Positions 8,697 to 22,115 of a DNA stretch of 64,000 nt are shown piece after piece. The position numbers and the translations under genes were made by a program. The notes beneath the pieces are model-generated. The model made no database searches. It was not told where the DNA came from and saw only the letters and a list, made by a program, of their open reading frames with translations. Within the stretch, counting starts at the first letter, position 1, and each line of letters begins with the position of its first letter. Location of the stretch: the NCBI RefSeq assembly GCF_041410465.1, contig NZ_CP166961.1, positions 434,001 to 498,000 of the forward strand. Reading direction: 5' to 3'. This DNA is from Thalassotalea sp. 273M-4 (lineage in GTDB: Bacteria > Pseudomonadota > Gammaproteobacteria > Enterobacterales > Alteromonadaceae).

Positions 8697-9578
8697 ATGG
8701 AAATCAAATCATTGCAGGCATTTTGTCATTTAGCCGATAGTTTACATTTTGGTCAAAGTGCGAAAGCGTTGCATTTGAGTCCTTCAACTCTAAGTAGAAT
8801 GGTTCAGCGGTTAGAAGAGACCCTTGGTAGCGAGCTGTTCATTCGAGATAATCGGCGAGTACAATTGACTCAAGCTGGTGGCACATTCCTCAAATTTGCC
8901 GAACAACAAATTCAGCAATGGCAACTATTGCAAATTCAGCTGCAAACAGACCGAGTTGAACTTAGTGGGAGCCTGCGTATTTTCTGTTCCGTTACCGCGG
9001 CTTATTCTCATTTACCAACATTGTTAGAAGGCTTTCGCTTACAGCACCCTAAAGTTGAAATTATTCTCGTAACAGGCAATGCCGCTGATGCGGTATTTGA
9101 GGTTAGTAAAAATACCGCCGACATTGCCATTGCTGCAAAGCCTGAATCTATGCCAAGCTCAGTTGAATTTAAAGAGATAGGAAAAATACCTATGGCGATC
9201 ATTGCACCAACGATGGCATGTCAGGTAAAACTAGACTTAAAGCAACAACCGATAGAATGGGCAACCATACCTGTGATCTTACCCGATCATGGTCCTGCTC
9301 GAAGCCGTTTTGAGTTATGGTTAAAAAAGCAAGGAGTCACAAGACCGAAAGTTTATGCCACTGTTACAGGGCATGAAGCGTTAGTATCCATGGTCGCTCT
9401 CGGTTGTGGTATTGGTATAGCACCGCAAGTTGTTATAGATAACTCGCCAGTTAAAGACCGCGTATATACATTATCGGAGCCTGATACTATTTCAGCGTTT
9501 GATTTAGGCCTATGTTGGCAAAAGCGTAAAACAACACAACCTATAGTAAAAGCTTTTCTGGACAGCCTGCCAAAGTAA
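8697..9578 (+). CDS. ilvY: LysR-type regulator of ilvC
   Basis: A 293-residue LysR-family activator. The N-terminal winged helix-turn-helix covers roughly residues 1-60 (HFGQSAKALHLSPSTLSRMV) and a substrate-binding effector domain follows. Length and position, divergent from ilvC, match E. coli IlvY, which senses acetolactate and acetohydroxybutyrate. AGGGGGAAAT precedes the ATG. No terminator is obvious before the rRNA promoter region. Confidence 0.93.
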   Translation: MEIKSLQAFCHLADSLHFGQSAKALHLSPSTLSRMVQRLEETLGSELFIRDNRRVQLTQAGGTFLKFAEQQIQQWQLLQIQLQTDRVELSGSLRIFCSVTAAYSHLPTLLEGFRLQHPKVEIILVTGNAADAVFEVSKNTADIAIAAKPESMPSSVEFKEIGKIPMAIIAPTMACQVKLDLKQQPIEWATIPVILPDHGPARSRFELWLKKQGVTRPKVYATVTGHEALVSMVALGCGIGIAPQVVIDNSPVKDRVYTLSEPDTISAFDLGLCWQKRKTTQPIVKAFLDSLPK

Positions 9579-9716
9579 ATCAAGAAACTATCCAGATAAA
9601 TTGAACCTTAAAACGGCGAATAGTAAAGTTATTGTGATCTTTTTGTTGTTGTTTTAAGCCTTTCGTACAAAATACACCCAATCAGCCCTGTTTTTATATT
9701 TTTTATCAAAAAACAG

Positions 9717-9744
9717 TTGACGGCATCCTAAAAATCTCTAGAAT
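9717..9744 (+). promoter_or_regulatory. rrn promoter P1
   Basis: TTGACG (9717-9722), 16-base spacer, TAGAAT (9739-9744), followed by a GCGCATCC discriminator. The GC-rich discriminator and 16-base spacing are typical of growth-rate-controlled rRNA promoters, which ppGpp and DksA inhibit. Confidence 0.8.
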
Positions 9745-9853
9745 GCGCATCCACTTCCACGGGGTTAGGCAACAAGGTTGACAAGCCAAGTGTGAAGGGG
9801 GTTTTAAGCAAATCCTAGTTTAAAAACTTTTTCAAAAAAGATTTTAAAAACGG

Positions 9854-9881
9854 TTGACTTTGAACTTAAGATGCGTAGAAT
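9854..9881 (+). promoter_or_regulatory. rrn promoter P2
   Basis: TTGACT (9854-9859), 16-base spacer, TAGAAT (9876-9881) and the same GCGCATC discriminator as P1, 137 bases downstream of it. The shared -10/discriminator block suggests the two promoters are duplicates. Confidence 0.8.
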
Positions 9882-10003
9882 GCGCATCTCGCTTCGGGCA
9901 AGGTCTAAAGCGTCGCAAGCAGCGAATGAGATTGCTTGTTTTATATGGAGTTACTGATTACCTGTTCATCCATGAACGAATCAGCAAGCTTATATCCATA
10001 TAA

Positions 10004-10045
10004 GCTCTTTAACAATTAGTTATCATGCAATTTGTGTGGGCACTC
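10004..10045 (+). promoter_or_regulatory. rrn leader boxA and 5' strand of the 16S RNase III stem
   Basis: GCTCTTTAACAA (10004-10015) is the antitermination boxA. The segment 10013-10045 is complementary, with a few mismatches, to 11798-11829 beyond the 16S gene, forming the long processing stem that RNase III cuts. A second boxA-like CATCTTTAACAA occurs in the 16S-23S spacer. Confidence 0.75.
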
Positions 10046-10220
10046 ACATTAAGATTGATTTACAAAGCTACTAAGTATTTATACCAGTAGCACATTAACT
10101 TAATGATGATGACACACAAAATATATACATATGTTTTATGTAAAGTTTGTTTTTACTTTTCAAGTGAAAACAACCAGCAAATTCATTGAGTCGATTCTTC
10201 GGAATCAAAAAACAACTTTT

Positions 10221-11760
<1,540 letters not shown>

Positions 11761-12172
11761 CCTTAAGTAGACAACTTAATGAGTACGAAAGTACTGCGAG
11801 TGTTCACACAAATAGCATGATAACAATTGATGAAAACTTAAAGATAAGCACCGATGCTTATCTTTGAGTTTTCACTCACATAACTGCCGAATGTGCGCAG
11901 ATATGACATCTTTAACAATTTGGAAAGCTGATATTAAACCCGGTGTTTGTATCGATAACAACGTGTCGCACGATGTTATCAAATGATATAGGCACCAAAA
12001 CGAAAACACATTCCTAGTGTTTTCAAACTAATTAATAATCTTTGATTATTGATTTTTTATACTCAAGACATTCTTATTGAATGCGTGAAAATGTCAGACT
12101 TTACAACTTTCTCAGAATTAGTCCTCTGAGTTTCAGTTGTTTTACGTAAAGTAAAACTTTTTGGGGTTGTAT
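11761..12172 (+). other. 16S-23S internal transcribed spacer without tRNA genes
   Basis: About 410 nt. No tRNA cloverleaf or CCA-proximal acceptor pattern is visible. It contains the 3' strand of the 16S processing stem (11798-11829), a 20-bp hairpin (11831-11850 with 11855-11874, one G-U pair), a boxA-like motif and, just before the 23S gene, the 5' strand of the 23S processing stem, which pairs with the region around 15054-15078. Confidence 0.8.
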
Positions 12173-15062
<2,890 letters not shown>

Positions 15063-15162
15063 ACAACACCCAAGAGGTTTTAAAGATTGTATGTCTGAAA
15101 CATCACGCATTGTAAGAATTGAGTAGCGTTTAATATTAGATTTCAAATTGTTTAACAAGTTT

Positions 15163-15280
15163 TGTCTAGCGACAATAGCGTTGTGGAACCACCTGATCCC
15201 ATGCCGAACTCAGAAGTGAAACGCAACAGCGCCGATGGTAGTGTGGGAGTTCCCATGTGAGAGTAGGTCATCGCTAGGCT
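15163..15280 (+). rRNA. rrf: 5S ribosomal RNA
   Basis: About 118 nt, with CCCATGCCGAACTCAGAAGTG and GCGCCGATGGTAGTGTGG blocks and complementary ends (TCTAGCGA with TCGCTAGG). It is the last gene of the operon; there is no distal tRNA before the terminator. Confidence 0.96.
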
Positions 15281-15288
15281 CCTATTCT

Positions 15289-15316
15289 AAAAGCCCGCTT
15301 ATTTAAGCGGGCTTTT
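15289..15316 (+). terminator. rrn operon terminator
   Basis: AAAAGCCCGCTT-ATT-TAAGCGGGCTTTT, a strong GC-rich stem with a T-run, nine bases after the 5S rRNA. Confidence 0.9.
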
Positions 15317-15351
15317 CTCGTTTTAGGCTTTTGAAAATTTAAACCACCTTG

Positions 15352-15450
15352 AACCTCAACGAGGTCCCATCCTCGGCAACTGCTCCTGCGTTGCTCTACC
15401 TCCTGCATCCATGCAGTCGTAAAACATGATGGGATGACGGTGCGTGTTAA
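15352..15450. repeat. structured repeat element, copy 1
   Basis: Shares with copy 2 (15555-15649) the order CTCAACGAGG, a 7-base arm, a nearly identical 45-base core (CTCGGCAACTGCTCCTGCG... to CATGCAGT), the complementary 7-base arm, then TGACG and TTGTTA-like ends. Here the arms are TCCCATC (15365-15371) and GATGGGA (15428-15434). In the core, GCAAC/GTTGC and CTGCA/TGCAG can form two small stems. The arms differ from copy 2 in sequence yet still pair, so the fold rather than the arm sequence seems to be kept. It is not coding. Confidence 0.75.
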
Positions 15451-15498
15451 AACACTCTCCTTGCATCCTTGTAACGTTCTATCCTTAAAGCCTTTTAT

Positions 15499-15530
15499 CC
15501 TTTAAGCCTTTAAGCCTTTAAGCCTTTAAG
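15499..15530. repeat. 8-bp tandem repeat CCTTTAAG, four copies
   Basis: Four perfect CCTTTAAG units, flanked by decayed versions (CCTTTTAT before, CCTTACAG after). It lies between the two structured repeats. It is probably a slippage product with no evident function. Confidence 0.8.
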
Positions 15531-15554
15531 CCTTACAGCTCTATAGCCTGCTAA

Positions 15555-15649
15555 AATCTCAACGAGGTTGCGGCCTCGGCAACTGCTCCTGCGTTGCGCT
15601 ACCTCCTGCATCCATGCAGTTGTTTGCCGCAATGACGATGCTTGTTAAC
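15555..15649. repeat. structured repeat element, copy 2
   Basis: Second copy of the element at 15352-15450. Its arms are TTGCGGC (15568-15574) and GCCGCAA (15626-15632), replacing TCCCATC/GATGGGA of copy 1 with full compensatory change. Core and flanks are otherwise close to identical, apart from a 5-base length difference between the core and the 3' arm. Confidence 0.75.
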
Positions 15650-15658
15650 CATATCGTC

Positions 15659-15678
15659 ATCCTCGCGAAGGCGAGGAT
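15659..15678. repeat. REP-like hairpin
   Basis: Perfect 8-bp stem ATCCTCGC-GAAG-GCGAGGAT, preceded by CGTC and followed by CTCC. Such GTCATCC...GGATCTC palindromes are widely dispersed in marine gammaproteobacterial genomes. It lies 120 bases before the next gene start. Confidence 0.6.
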
Positions 15679-15778
15679 CTCCTTCCTTGCCACCTTGCAG
15701 CGTTTAATCCTTTAATCTTTTAAGCACCTCAGCACTAAGCCTTAAAGCGTTAAGCTTTCCCCTTTGAAGGATCCTATA

Positions 15779-16411
15779 ATGATAAGTATTATCGATTTTT
15801 TAAGGAATATTGCGTTGTTGAAATGGCTGTGTTTATTATTGCTCCCTCATTTTGCGTTATCGGCTTCGCAACCTTCATTAAATAAGGACTTTTTCGGGCT
15901 AGGTCTTGAGCATAAAGTCCCACTGCAACGCAATTTTGACTATGAAGGTTTTGTGCTCTATGGCGATAAAAGCTTAACAGAGTATCTTGTGTTATCGGCT
16001 GAGTTAGGGCTTTTTTACAGCGATGTTAATGACAGTGATTTTACCTTAAATACCCAACAACTATTGATTGGTTATCGTTTGTCGTGGGACTCTCAATTTG
16101 AATCGCAATTATTGCTTGGTTTTCGCAATGAACGTTTAGAACATAATGGTATTGAGTTTCGAGACGATAATAGTGACGGTTCGATTATTTATCGCCTAGC
16201 GAACTATTACCAGTTAAACGAACAACACGGTTTAGCCCTTATATTAAGCAATCATAGTGTGTATGACGTTGACCGTTATGAGTTTGACTTTAATTATCGC
16301 CTTCGCTTAAATTCACCCTGGTATTTAAATGCAGGGGTAAAATTTAGTTATAACACGCAGTTTAAACACGATCTCAACATGTACCGTTTGAGTGTGGAAT
16401 ATCAATTCTAA
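15779..16411 (+). CDS. small outer-membrane beta-barrel-like protein, unknown function
   Basis: About 210 residues with a signal peptide (hydrophobic LLKWLCLLLLPHFALSA, residues 13-29), then alternating polar/hydrophobic strands rich in aromatic residues and a C-terminal Phe (SVEYQF), the usual signal of a Bam-assembled outer-membrane barrel. It looks like an eight-strand barrel in the size class of OmpW/OmpA-N-like proteins, but no family is recognised. ATG 15779 is preferred over the upstream TTG because GAAGGA lies eight bases before it. It converges with the phosphoesterase gene, overlapping by four bases. The repeat-rich region upstream shows no clear promoter. Confidence 0.65.
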   Translation: MISIIDFLRNIALLKWLCLLLLPHFALSASQPSLNKDFFGLGLEHKVPLQRNFDYEGFVLYGDKSLTEYLVLSAELGLFYSDVNDSDFTLNTQQLLIGYRLSWDSQFESQLLLGFRNERLEHNGIEFRDDNSDGSIIYRLANYYQLNEQHGLALILSNHSVYDVDRYEFDFNYRLRLNSPWYLNAGVKFSYNTQFKHDLNMYRLSVEYQF

Positions 16412-17376
16412 GGGATAATTGTATACATTACTTGGGGCATAGGATCGGTAACGGGAACTATATAAATTTGATTGCTCGTTATATAAAGTGAAAATCCGCC
16501 AAAAGCGCTCTGGGCAAAAGCCGAACTTTTGCCACACTCAATAGAGCGTAACTTTGCTCCGCCAGCTCCTGATATTAAATAATTAGGCAACTCAGAAGAT
16601 TCTATGTATTCCAAATTGTGTTCATGCCCTGATAAATACAGAGGCACTTTAAAACTTTTAAGTAAAGACTGTAAGCCTGCTTTTAATATATCGCTACCAC
16701 CGTGTTTGCCGTTTGATACGATTGGATGATGACCAAAAATCAAATTGGTTTGAGATTGTGATTTAGCTAACGCCTCATTTAGCCAAGCCAGTTGATCTAA
16801 TTGTTCAGCGCCAAGAATAAAGGCAGTCGTATCAACTGCAAATAAGTTTACCGAGATCTCGCCTTTTGAAATGCTCTTTTGGTAGTATCGATAAGGGAAA
16901 TGGATCTGTGACTGTTTCTCGCTTAGTTCGACTATGGCGTTAATGCTTCCTTCATAGTCATGGTTACCGACTGTCCAATACCAAGGCACATTTGCTATGG
17001 CAAGTTGTGAGTAGATGCCTAAAAATCGGCTCCTAATGTAAGGATCATCAATACCTGTAATGCCGTCGTTATAAAATATATCCCCCGTGTGAATGATCCC
17101 ATCTAATGGGTATTGGATATGATAGGCTTCAAGAATTTCTGCACTTGTACGCTGATTGTCATCACCTGTGCCAGTATCGCCTATCACATAAAGATGAATA
17201 CCAGGTTGATCATAAATATCCGCTGAAAGAGCTTGATGGCTGTTATTACAAAGATAGTTTTGTTCAAGGTTGGAAGGGGAAAACCGCGCAGAATCGTTTT
17301 GTGACGGGTTATTACTACCGCCACAGCCGATAAAACAAAAGGTGCTGAGAAGGCACAATATATAAAGTCTAAACAT
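16408..17376 (-). CDS. metallophosphoesterase lipoprotein (purple acid phosphatase-like)
   Basis: A 322-residue calcineurin-like phosphoesterase with a lipoprotein signal (FCFIGCGG, Cys about residue 18), so it is an envelope protein. The dinuclear metal motifs are all present in order: GDTGTGDDNQ, GDIFYNDG, GNHDYEG, GHHP and SGHEHNLEY. The arrangement is closest to tartrate-resistant/purple acid phosphatases. It likely removes phosphate from extracellular organic phosphates, but the substrate is not evident. It is transcribed in the same direction as xseA, 39 bases downstream of it. The unusual wording of the signal region fits a lipoprotein rather than a Tat substrate. Confidence 0.82.
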   Translation of the reverse strand: MFRLYILCLLSTFCFIGCGGSNNPSQNDSARFSPSNLEQNYLCNNSHQALSADIYDQPGIHLYVIGDTGTGDDNQRTSAEILEAYHIQYPLDGIIHTGDIFYNDGITGIDDPYIRSRFLGIYSQLAIANVPWYWTVGNHDYEGSINAIVELSEKQSQIHFPYRYYQKSISKGEISVNLFAVDTTAFILGAEQLDQLAWLNEALAKSQSQTNLIFGHHPIVSNGKHGGSDILKAGLQSLLKSFKVPLYLSGHEHNLEYIESSELPNYLISGAGGAKLRSIECGKSSAFAQSAFGGFSLYITSNQIYIVPVTDPMPQVMYTIIP

Positions 17377-17415
17377 AAGCTGGTTTTATGTGTTTGCTTA
17401 AGCTTAGTTTAGTCT

Positions 17416-18765
17416 TTATTTTTCTATTTTTGTGATGGTGCTCTCAATTTTGCCATTTTCAATTTGAGTTGAAAGATTATCACCAACATTTAGCACCTTA
17501 ATATCTTTCACAATCTTACCTTGTGCATCTCGGGTGATACTATAGCCTCGAGCTATGGTTGCCAGTGGACTCATAATATTTAAGTATTGCGCTAAGTTAG
17601 CCAGTTGTTGTTGTTTGTTATCTTTTAAAATCAACATTGCGCGGGTCAACCGATCGTGTAAGTTAAGTCGATTTTGCTTGGCCATGGCGAGATTTTTTTC
17701 CATTGGAACACCATGTAACCGTTGCTGTAATATGCTTAGCTTAGTCGTTAACGCCTGCATTCTTTGCGTTAGCAAAGTATTTAACCTTGCTTGTAACTCA
17801 TCAAATCGTTGCTGTTGTCGATGCAATTTATGTTCGGGATGGGTTAGATTTAATCGGTGTACAAGCGCTTGTAGTTTTACTTTTTTAGCTTGCAACTGCC
17901 ATCTCGCGCTTTGACCAATCTTATGTTCTAAGCTCTTAATTTGCTTTATTAATTGTTCATTGTCTGCGGATATGATTTCAGCCGCCGCAGAGGGCGTTGG
18001 CGCGCGTAAATCGGCGACAAAATCAGACAAACTGGTATCTATTTCGTGTCCTACCGCAGAGATAACTGGAATATCACAATCAAATATTGCTCTAACCACC
18101 GGCTCTTCATTAAAAGCCCACAAGTCTTCTAGTGAGCCACCGCCACGCCCGACAATAAGGACATCACATTCGTCGCGTTCATTGGCTGTGTAAATGGCAT
18201 CACTGATTTGATCTGCTGCTTGTTCGCCCTGAACCAAGGTTGGATAAATAATGACTTTAATGCCAGGGCTACGCCTTTTTAATACGGTTAGAATATCTTT
18301 AATCGCAGCCCCTGTACTGGAAGTTACTAAGCCTACCGTTTGTACGTATTGCGGCATGGGTTGCTTATAGCGACTTTCAAATAAACCTTCGCTTTGTAAT
18401 TGTGCTTTGAGCTGTTCAAACTTTTGTCGGAGTAACCCTTCGCCCGCATCTTCCATTTGTTCGATAATAAGTTGGAAGTCACCGCGTGGTTCGTATAACG
18501 AAACTTTGGCCTTTACCAATACTTGTTGGCCGTTCGCTGGCTTTAACCTAACAAAACGATTATTGCCTTTAAACATGGCACATCGAACTTGGGATTTATC
18601 ATCTTTTAAGGATAAATACCAATGACCAGAGCTTGCGGCCATAAAATTAGAGATTTCACCAGTTAACCAGACGGTATGGAGCTCGCTTTCTAGGATAAAA
18701 CGTACTTTTTTTGTTAATTCACTTACGTGTAATATGTGTTGTTTACTGGCGTTGATTAAAGTCAT
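17416..18765 (-). CDS. xseA: exodeoxyribonuclease VII large subunit
   Basis: A 449-residue subunit of ExoVII, which degrades single-stranded DNA in both directions to oligonucleotides together with XseB. An N-terminal OB fold (WLTGEISNFMAASSGHWYLSLKD near residue 35) is followed by the catalytic domain with GRGGGSLEDLWAFNEE and SAVGHEIDTSLSDFVAD, a long coiled coil (about residues 260-390) and a C-terminal GYSITRDAQGK motif. It is divergent from guaB, the same neighbour as in E. coli. Confidence 0.96.
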   Translation of the reverse strand: MTLINASKQHILHVSELTKKVRFILESELHTVWLTGEISNFMAASSGHWYLSLKDDKSQVRCAMFKGNNRFVRLKPANGQQVLVKAKVSLYEPRGDFQLIIEQMEDAGEGLLRQKFEQLKAQLQSEGLFESRYKQPMPQYVQTVGLVTSSTGAAIKDILTVLKRRSPGIKVIIYPTLVQGEQAADQISDAIYTANERDECDVLIVGRGGGSLEDLWAFNEEPVVRAIFDCDIPVISAVGHEIDTSLSDFVADLRAPTPSAAAEIISADNEQLIKQIKSLEHKIGQSARWQLQAKKVKLQALVHRLNLTHPEHKLHRQQQRFDELQARLNTLLTQRMQALTTKLSILQQRLHGVPMEKNLAMAKQNRLNLHDRLTRAMLILKDNKQQQLANLAQYLNIMSPLATIARGYSITRDAQGKIVKDIKVLNVGDNLSTQIENGKIESTITKIEK

Positions 18766-18828
18766 GTGTCACTTTTGTTATGTTTTTAGGGATTAATAGA
18801 ACAAACGTTATATTTTTAACAATATTTG

Positions 18829-18857
18829 TTTACCTATAGGGCCAACTCGGATAAAAT
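18829..18857 (+). promoter_or_regulatory. guaB promoter
   Basis: TTTACC (18829-18834), 17-base spacer, TAAAAT (18852-18857); the start would fall near 18865, about 35 bases before the guaB ATG. No PurR-like operator is obvious. Confidence 0.6.
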
Positions 18858-18900
18858 CCATCCGCAATATATAACTCCCACATAAGCGAGATTGTTGCCC

Positions 18901-20370
18901 ATGCTACGAATAGCTCAAGAAGCCCTTACCTTTGATGATGTACTACTTGTACCTGCCCATTCAACGGTATTACCCCACACTGCAAGCCTTAAGACTAAAC
19001 TAACCAATAAGATTGAACTTAATGTGCCAATTTTATCTGCCTCTATGGATACGGTTACCGAGGCTCGTTTAGCCATCGCCCTAGCTCAAGAAGGCGGTAT
19101 TGGCTTTATCCACAAAAATATGACTATCGCTGAGCAGGCAGCTAACGTTCGTCAAGTAAAGAAATACGAAAGTGGTATTGTGACAGATCCGGTGACGGTA
19201 AGTCCAGACATCAGTATTCGTGAAGTATTCGCCTTATCTGATGAATTAAACTTTTCAGGCTTTCCTGTCGTTGATGAAGGCAAAAACCTTGTCGGCATTA
19301 TCACCTCTCGTGACTTACGTTTTGAAATCGATCTTGATAAAAAAGTATCCGATTTAATGACGCCAAAAGAAAAGTTAGTCACCGTTAAAGCCAATGCTGA
19401 GCGTGAAGATATCCTTAATGCGATGCATGCTCACCGTATCGAAAAAATTCTTGTGGTCAATGATGACTTCGAATTAAGCGGTATGATCACGGCGAAAGAT
19501 TACCAAAAAGCGGAAAGCAAACCAAATGCCTGTAAAGATGAGTTTGGTCGCTTACGTGTAGGTGCTGCTGTCGGTGTTGGCGCGGGTACGGAAGAGCGTA
19601 TTGAAGCTTTGGTCAGCGCAGGTGTTGACGTGCTATTAATCGATACATCACACGGCCATTCACAAGGCGTTATTGATCGCGTTAAAGCGACTCGAGCTGC
19701 ATACCCTGATTTACAAATTGTTGCTGGTAACGTAGCGACAGAAGAAGGCGCAAGAGCTTTAGCCGAAGCTGGTGCTAACGCTGTTAAAGTAGGTATTGGC
19801 CCAGGTTCTATCTGTACCACTCGTATTGTAACAGGGTGTGGTGTACCACAAATTACGGCTATTTCAGAAGCAGTGAAAGGTGTTGCCGGTATGGATATTC
19901 CTGTTATTGCCGATGGTGGTATTCGTTTCTCTGGTGATATCGCTAAAGCCATCGTTGCAGGTGCTCACTGTGTTATGGTGGGGTCGATGTTAGCGGGTAC
20001 GGAAGAAGCGCCAGGTGATGTTGAACTTTACCAAGGTCGTTACTACAAATCTTATCGTGGTATGGGCTCTTTGGGGGCAATGAACCAAAAAGAAGGTTCA
20101 TCAGATCGTTACTTCCAAAAATCAGATGAAGCTGACAAGCTTGTTCCTGAAGGCATCGAAGGCCGTGTTGCATATAAAGGGCCAATGGCAGCCATTATTC
20201 ATCAGCAAATTGGTGGTATTCGTTCAGCCATGGGCTTAACGGGCTCTGCTGACATTGAAACCATGCGCACCAAACCACAATTTGTAAAAATTACGGCGGC
20301 TGGTATGGGTGAATCTCATGTCCACGATGTAACCATCACTAAAGAAGCCCCTAATTATCGCATGGGTTAA
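18901..20370 (+). CDS. guaB: IMP dehydrogenase
   Basis: NAD-dependent oxidation of IMP to XMP, the committed step to GMP. A TIM-barrel enzyme of about 489 residues with a CBS pair inserted near residues 93-205, the catalytic loop [15 protein letters not shown] carrying the active-site Cys, and the GYRMG-like C-terminus. The ATG at 18901 gives [19 protein letters not shown], aligning with E. coli GuaB; a TTG nine bases upstream is possible but less likely. It is followed by guaA after 167 bases that contain two hairpins. Confidence 0.96.
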   Translation: MLRIAQEALTFDDVLLVPAHSTVLPHTASLKTKLTNKIELNVPILSASMDTVTEARLAIALAQEGGIGFIHKNMTIAEQAANVRQVKKYESGIVTDPVTVSPDISIREVFALSDELNFSGFPVVDEGKNLVGIITSRDLRFEIDLDKKVSDLMTPKEKLVTVKANAEREDILNAMHAHRIEKILVVNDDFELSGMITAKDYQKAESKPNACKDEFGRLRVGAAVGVGAGTEERIEALVSAGVDVLLIDTSHGHSQGVIDRVKATRAAYPDLQIVAGNVATEEGARALAEAGANAVKVGIGPGSICTTRIVTGCGVPQITAISEAVKGVAGMDIPVIADGGIRFSGDIAKAIVAGAHCVMVGSMLAGTEEAPGDVELYQGRYYKSYRGMGSLGAMNQKEGSSDRYFQKSDEADKLVPEGIEGRVAYKGPMAAIIHQQIGGIRSAMGLTGSADIETMRTKPQFVKITAAGMGESHVHDVTITKEAPNYRMG

Positions 20371-20444
20371 TCGATTAGGTTAGTGTTTTAACCTAAGTGT
20401 TTCTTCGTACGTTGTTGTATTTTATATAACAATTGAACGTATCC

Positions 20445-20476
20445 CCTTGCTTTAACTGGCTCCATTTAAAGCAAGG
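20445..20476 (+). repeat. guaB-guaA intergenic hairpin 1
   Basis: Perfect 11-bp inverted repeat CCTTGCTTTAA / TTAAAGCAAGG around a 10-base loop, 74 bases after the guaB stop. It is followed by ACTTTATAAAAAA, not a U-run, so it is not a standard terminator on the plus strand. Confidence 0.6.
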
Positions 20477-20493
20477 ACTTTATAAAAAATACT

Positions 20494-20518
20494 AAACGGT
20501 GTAGGTATTACACCGTTT
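20494..20518 (+). repeat. guaB-guaA intergenic hairpin 2
   Basis: Perfect 10-bp inverted repeat AAACGGTGTA / TACACCGTTT with a 5-base loop, ending 19 bases before the guaA ATG. No U-tract follows. It might protect a processed guaA message end or affect translation. Confidence 0.6.
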
Positions 20519-20537
20519 CTAATCAAGAGAAAATTTA

Positions 20538-22115
20538 ATGACTCAAGATATTCATGACCATCGAATTCTAATTTTAGATTTTGGCTCTCAGTACACTCAA
20601 TTAATTGCACGTCGTGTACGTGAAATTGGCGTCTATTGTGAACTTTGGGCTTGGGATGTTACCGAAGAGCAAATCAAAGAGTTTAACCCATCGGGAATTA
20701 TTCTTGCCGGTGGACCTGAGTCGGTAACTGAAATGAACTCGCCACGAGCCCCTGAATATGTATTTAATGCCGGTGTCCCTGTATTTGGTATCTGTTACGG
20801 TATGCAAACCATGGCTGAGCAGTTAGGTGGCGCAGTACAAAGCTCTGAGCATAAAGAGTTTGGTTATGCCGCTGTCGAAGTTATTGCCCAATCAGAACTG
20901 TTCAAAAACATTGAAGATAGCATTCACGCTTCTGGTAATGCGTCATTAGATGTTTGGATGAGTCACGGTGATAAAGTTTCTGCCATTCCTAGCGGTTTTA
21001 GCACCATTGCACAAACGCCAAGCTGTGCGCATGCTGCAATGGCCAATGAAGAAAAGAAATTTTACGGTGTGCAATTTCACCCTGAAGTAACACATACCAA
21101 ACAAGGTATGCGTATTTTAGAGCATTTTGTGATTGATATTTGTCGTTGTGAAAAGCTATGGACATCAAAATCAATCATTGAAGATGCTGTTGCTAAAATG
21201 AAAGAACAAGTTGGCGATGATGAAGTTGTCTTAGGGTTATCTGGCGGTGTCGACTCTTCTGTTGTTGCCATGTTATTACACCGCGCTATTGGTGAAAAGC
21301 TAACGTGTGTGTTTGTTGATAATGGCTTGTTGCGTTTAAATGAAAGCAAACAAGTTATGGATATGTTTGGTGACCATTTTGGCTTAAACATTATTCATGT
21401 CAAAGCGGAAGACAGATTTCTTAATCGCCTTGCAGGGGTTAATGATCCTGAAGCCAAACGCAAAATCATTGGTAATGTTTTCGTTGAAGTGTTTGACGAA
21501 GAAGCCAGCAAACTGAAAAACGCAAAATGGTTAGCACAAGGTACCATTTACCCAGATGTTATTGAATCAGCAGCCTCGGCTACGGGTAAAGCACATGTGA
21601 TTAAGTCACATCACAACGTAGGTGGCTTACCAGAAGATATGGAACTTGGTCTTGTTGAACCTTTACGAGAGTTATTTAAAGATGAAGTTCGTAAAATTGG
21701 TTTAGAGCTTGGTCTGCCATACGATATGCTTTATCGTCATCCGTTTCCAGGACCTGGTCTAGGTGTTCGTGTATTAGGTGAAGTGAAAAAAGAATACTGT
21801 GACTTACTACGTCGCGCCGATGCTATTTTCATTGAAGAATTGCATAACCACGACCTATACCACAAAGTAAGCCAAGCTTTCACCGTATTCTTACCGGTTC
21901 GCTCAGTAGGTGTTATGGGCGATGGTCGTAAGTACGATTGGGTTGTATCACTGCGTGCGGTAGAAACTATCGACTTTATGACAGCGCATTGGGCGCATTT
22001 ACCATACGATTTCTTAGGTTTGGTATCGAACCGTATCATCAATGAAATCGATGGTATTTCACGTGTTGTTTACGATATTTCAGGCAAACCACCTGCAACT
22101 ATCGAGTGGGAATAA
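20538..22115 (+). CDS. guaA: GMP synthase (glutamine-hydrolysing)
   Basis: Converts XMP to GMP with ATP and glutamine. The 525-residue product has a class I glutamine amidotransferase domain ([15 protein letters not shown] with the nucleophile Cys; HPEVTHT), an ATP-pyrophosphatase domain ([13 protein letters not shown]) and the dimerisation domain ending [14 protein letters not shown] precedes the ATG. The last 126 bases plus the terminator are repeated three more times downstream. Confidence 0.97.
   Translation: MTQDIHDHRILILDFGSQYTQLIARRVREIGVYCELWAWDVTEEQIKEFNPSGIILAGGPESVTEMNSPRAPEYVFNAGVPVFGICYGMQTMAEQLGGAVQSSEHKEFGYAAVEVIAQSELFKNIEDSIHASGNASLDVWMSHGDKVSAIPSGFSTIAQTPSCAHAAMANEEKKFYGVQFHPEVTHTKQGMRILEHFVIDICRCEKLWTSKSIIEDAVAKMKEQVGDDEVVLGLSGGVDSSVVAMLLHRAIGEKLTCVFVDNGLLRLNESKQVMDMFGDHFGLNIIHVKAEDRFLNRLAGVNDPEAKRKIIGNVFVEVFDEEASKLKNAKWLAQGTIYPDVIESAASATGKAHVIKSHHNVGGLPEDMELGLVEPLRELFKDEVRKIGLELGLPYDMLYRHPFPGPGLGVRVLGEVKKEYCDLLRRADAIFIEELHNHDLYHKVSQAFTVFLPVRSVGVMGDGRKYDWVVSLRAVETIDFMTAHWAHLPYDFLGLVSNRIINEIDGISRVVYDISGKPPATIEWE

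Noticed and set aside
11761..12172. tRNA-Ile/Ala in the 16S-23S spacer
   Set aside because: No cloverleaf, T-loop GTTCGA motif or CCA-end pattern is present.
20494..20518. Hairpin before guaA as an intrinsic terminator or purine riboswitch
   Set aside because: No U-tract follows and no purine aptamer consensus is visible nearby.
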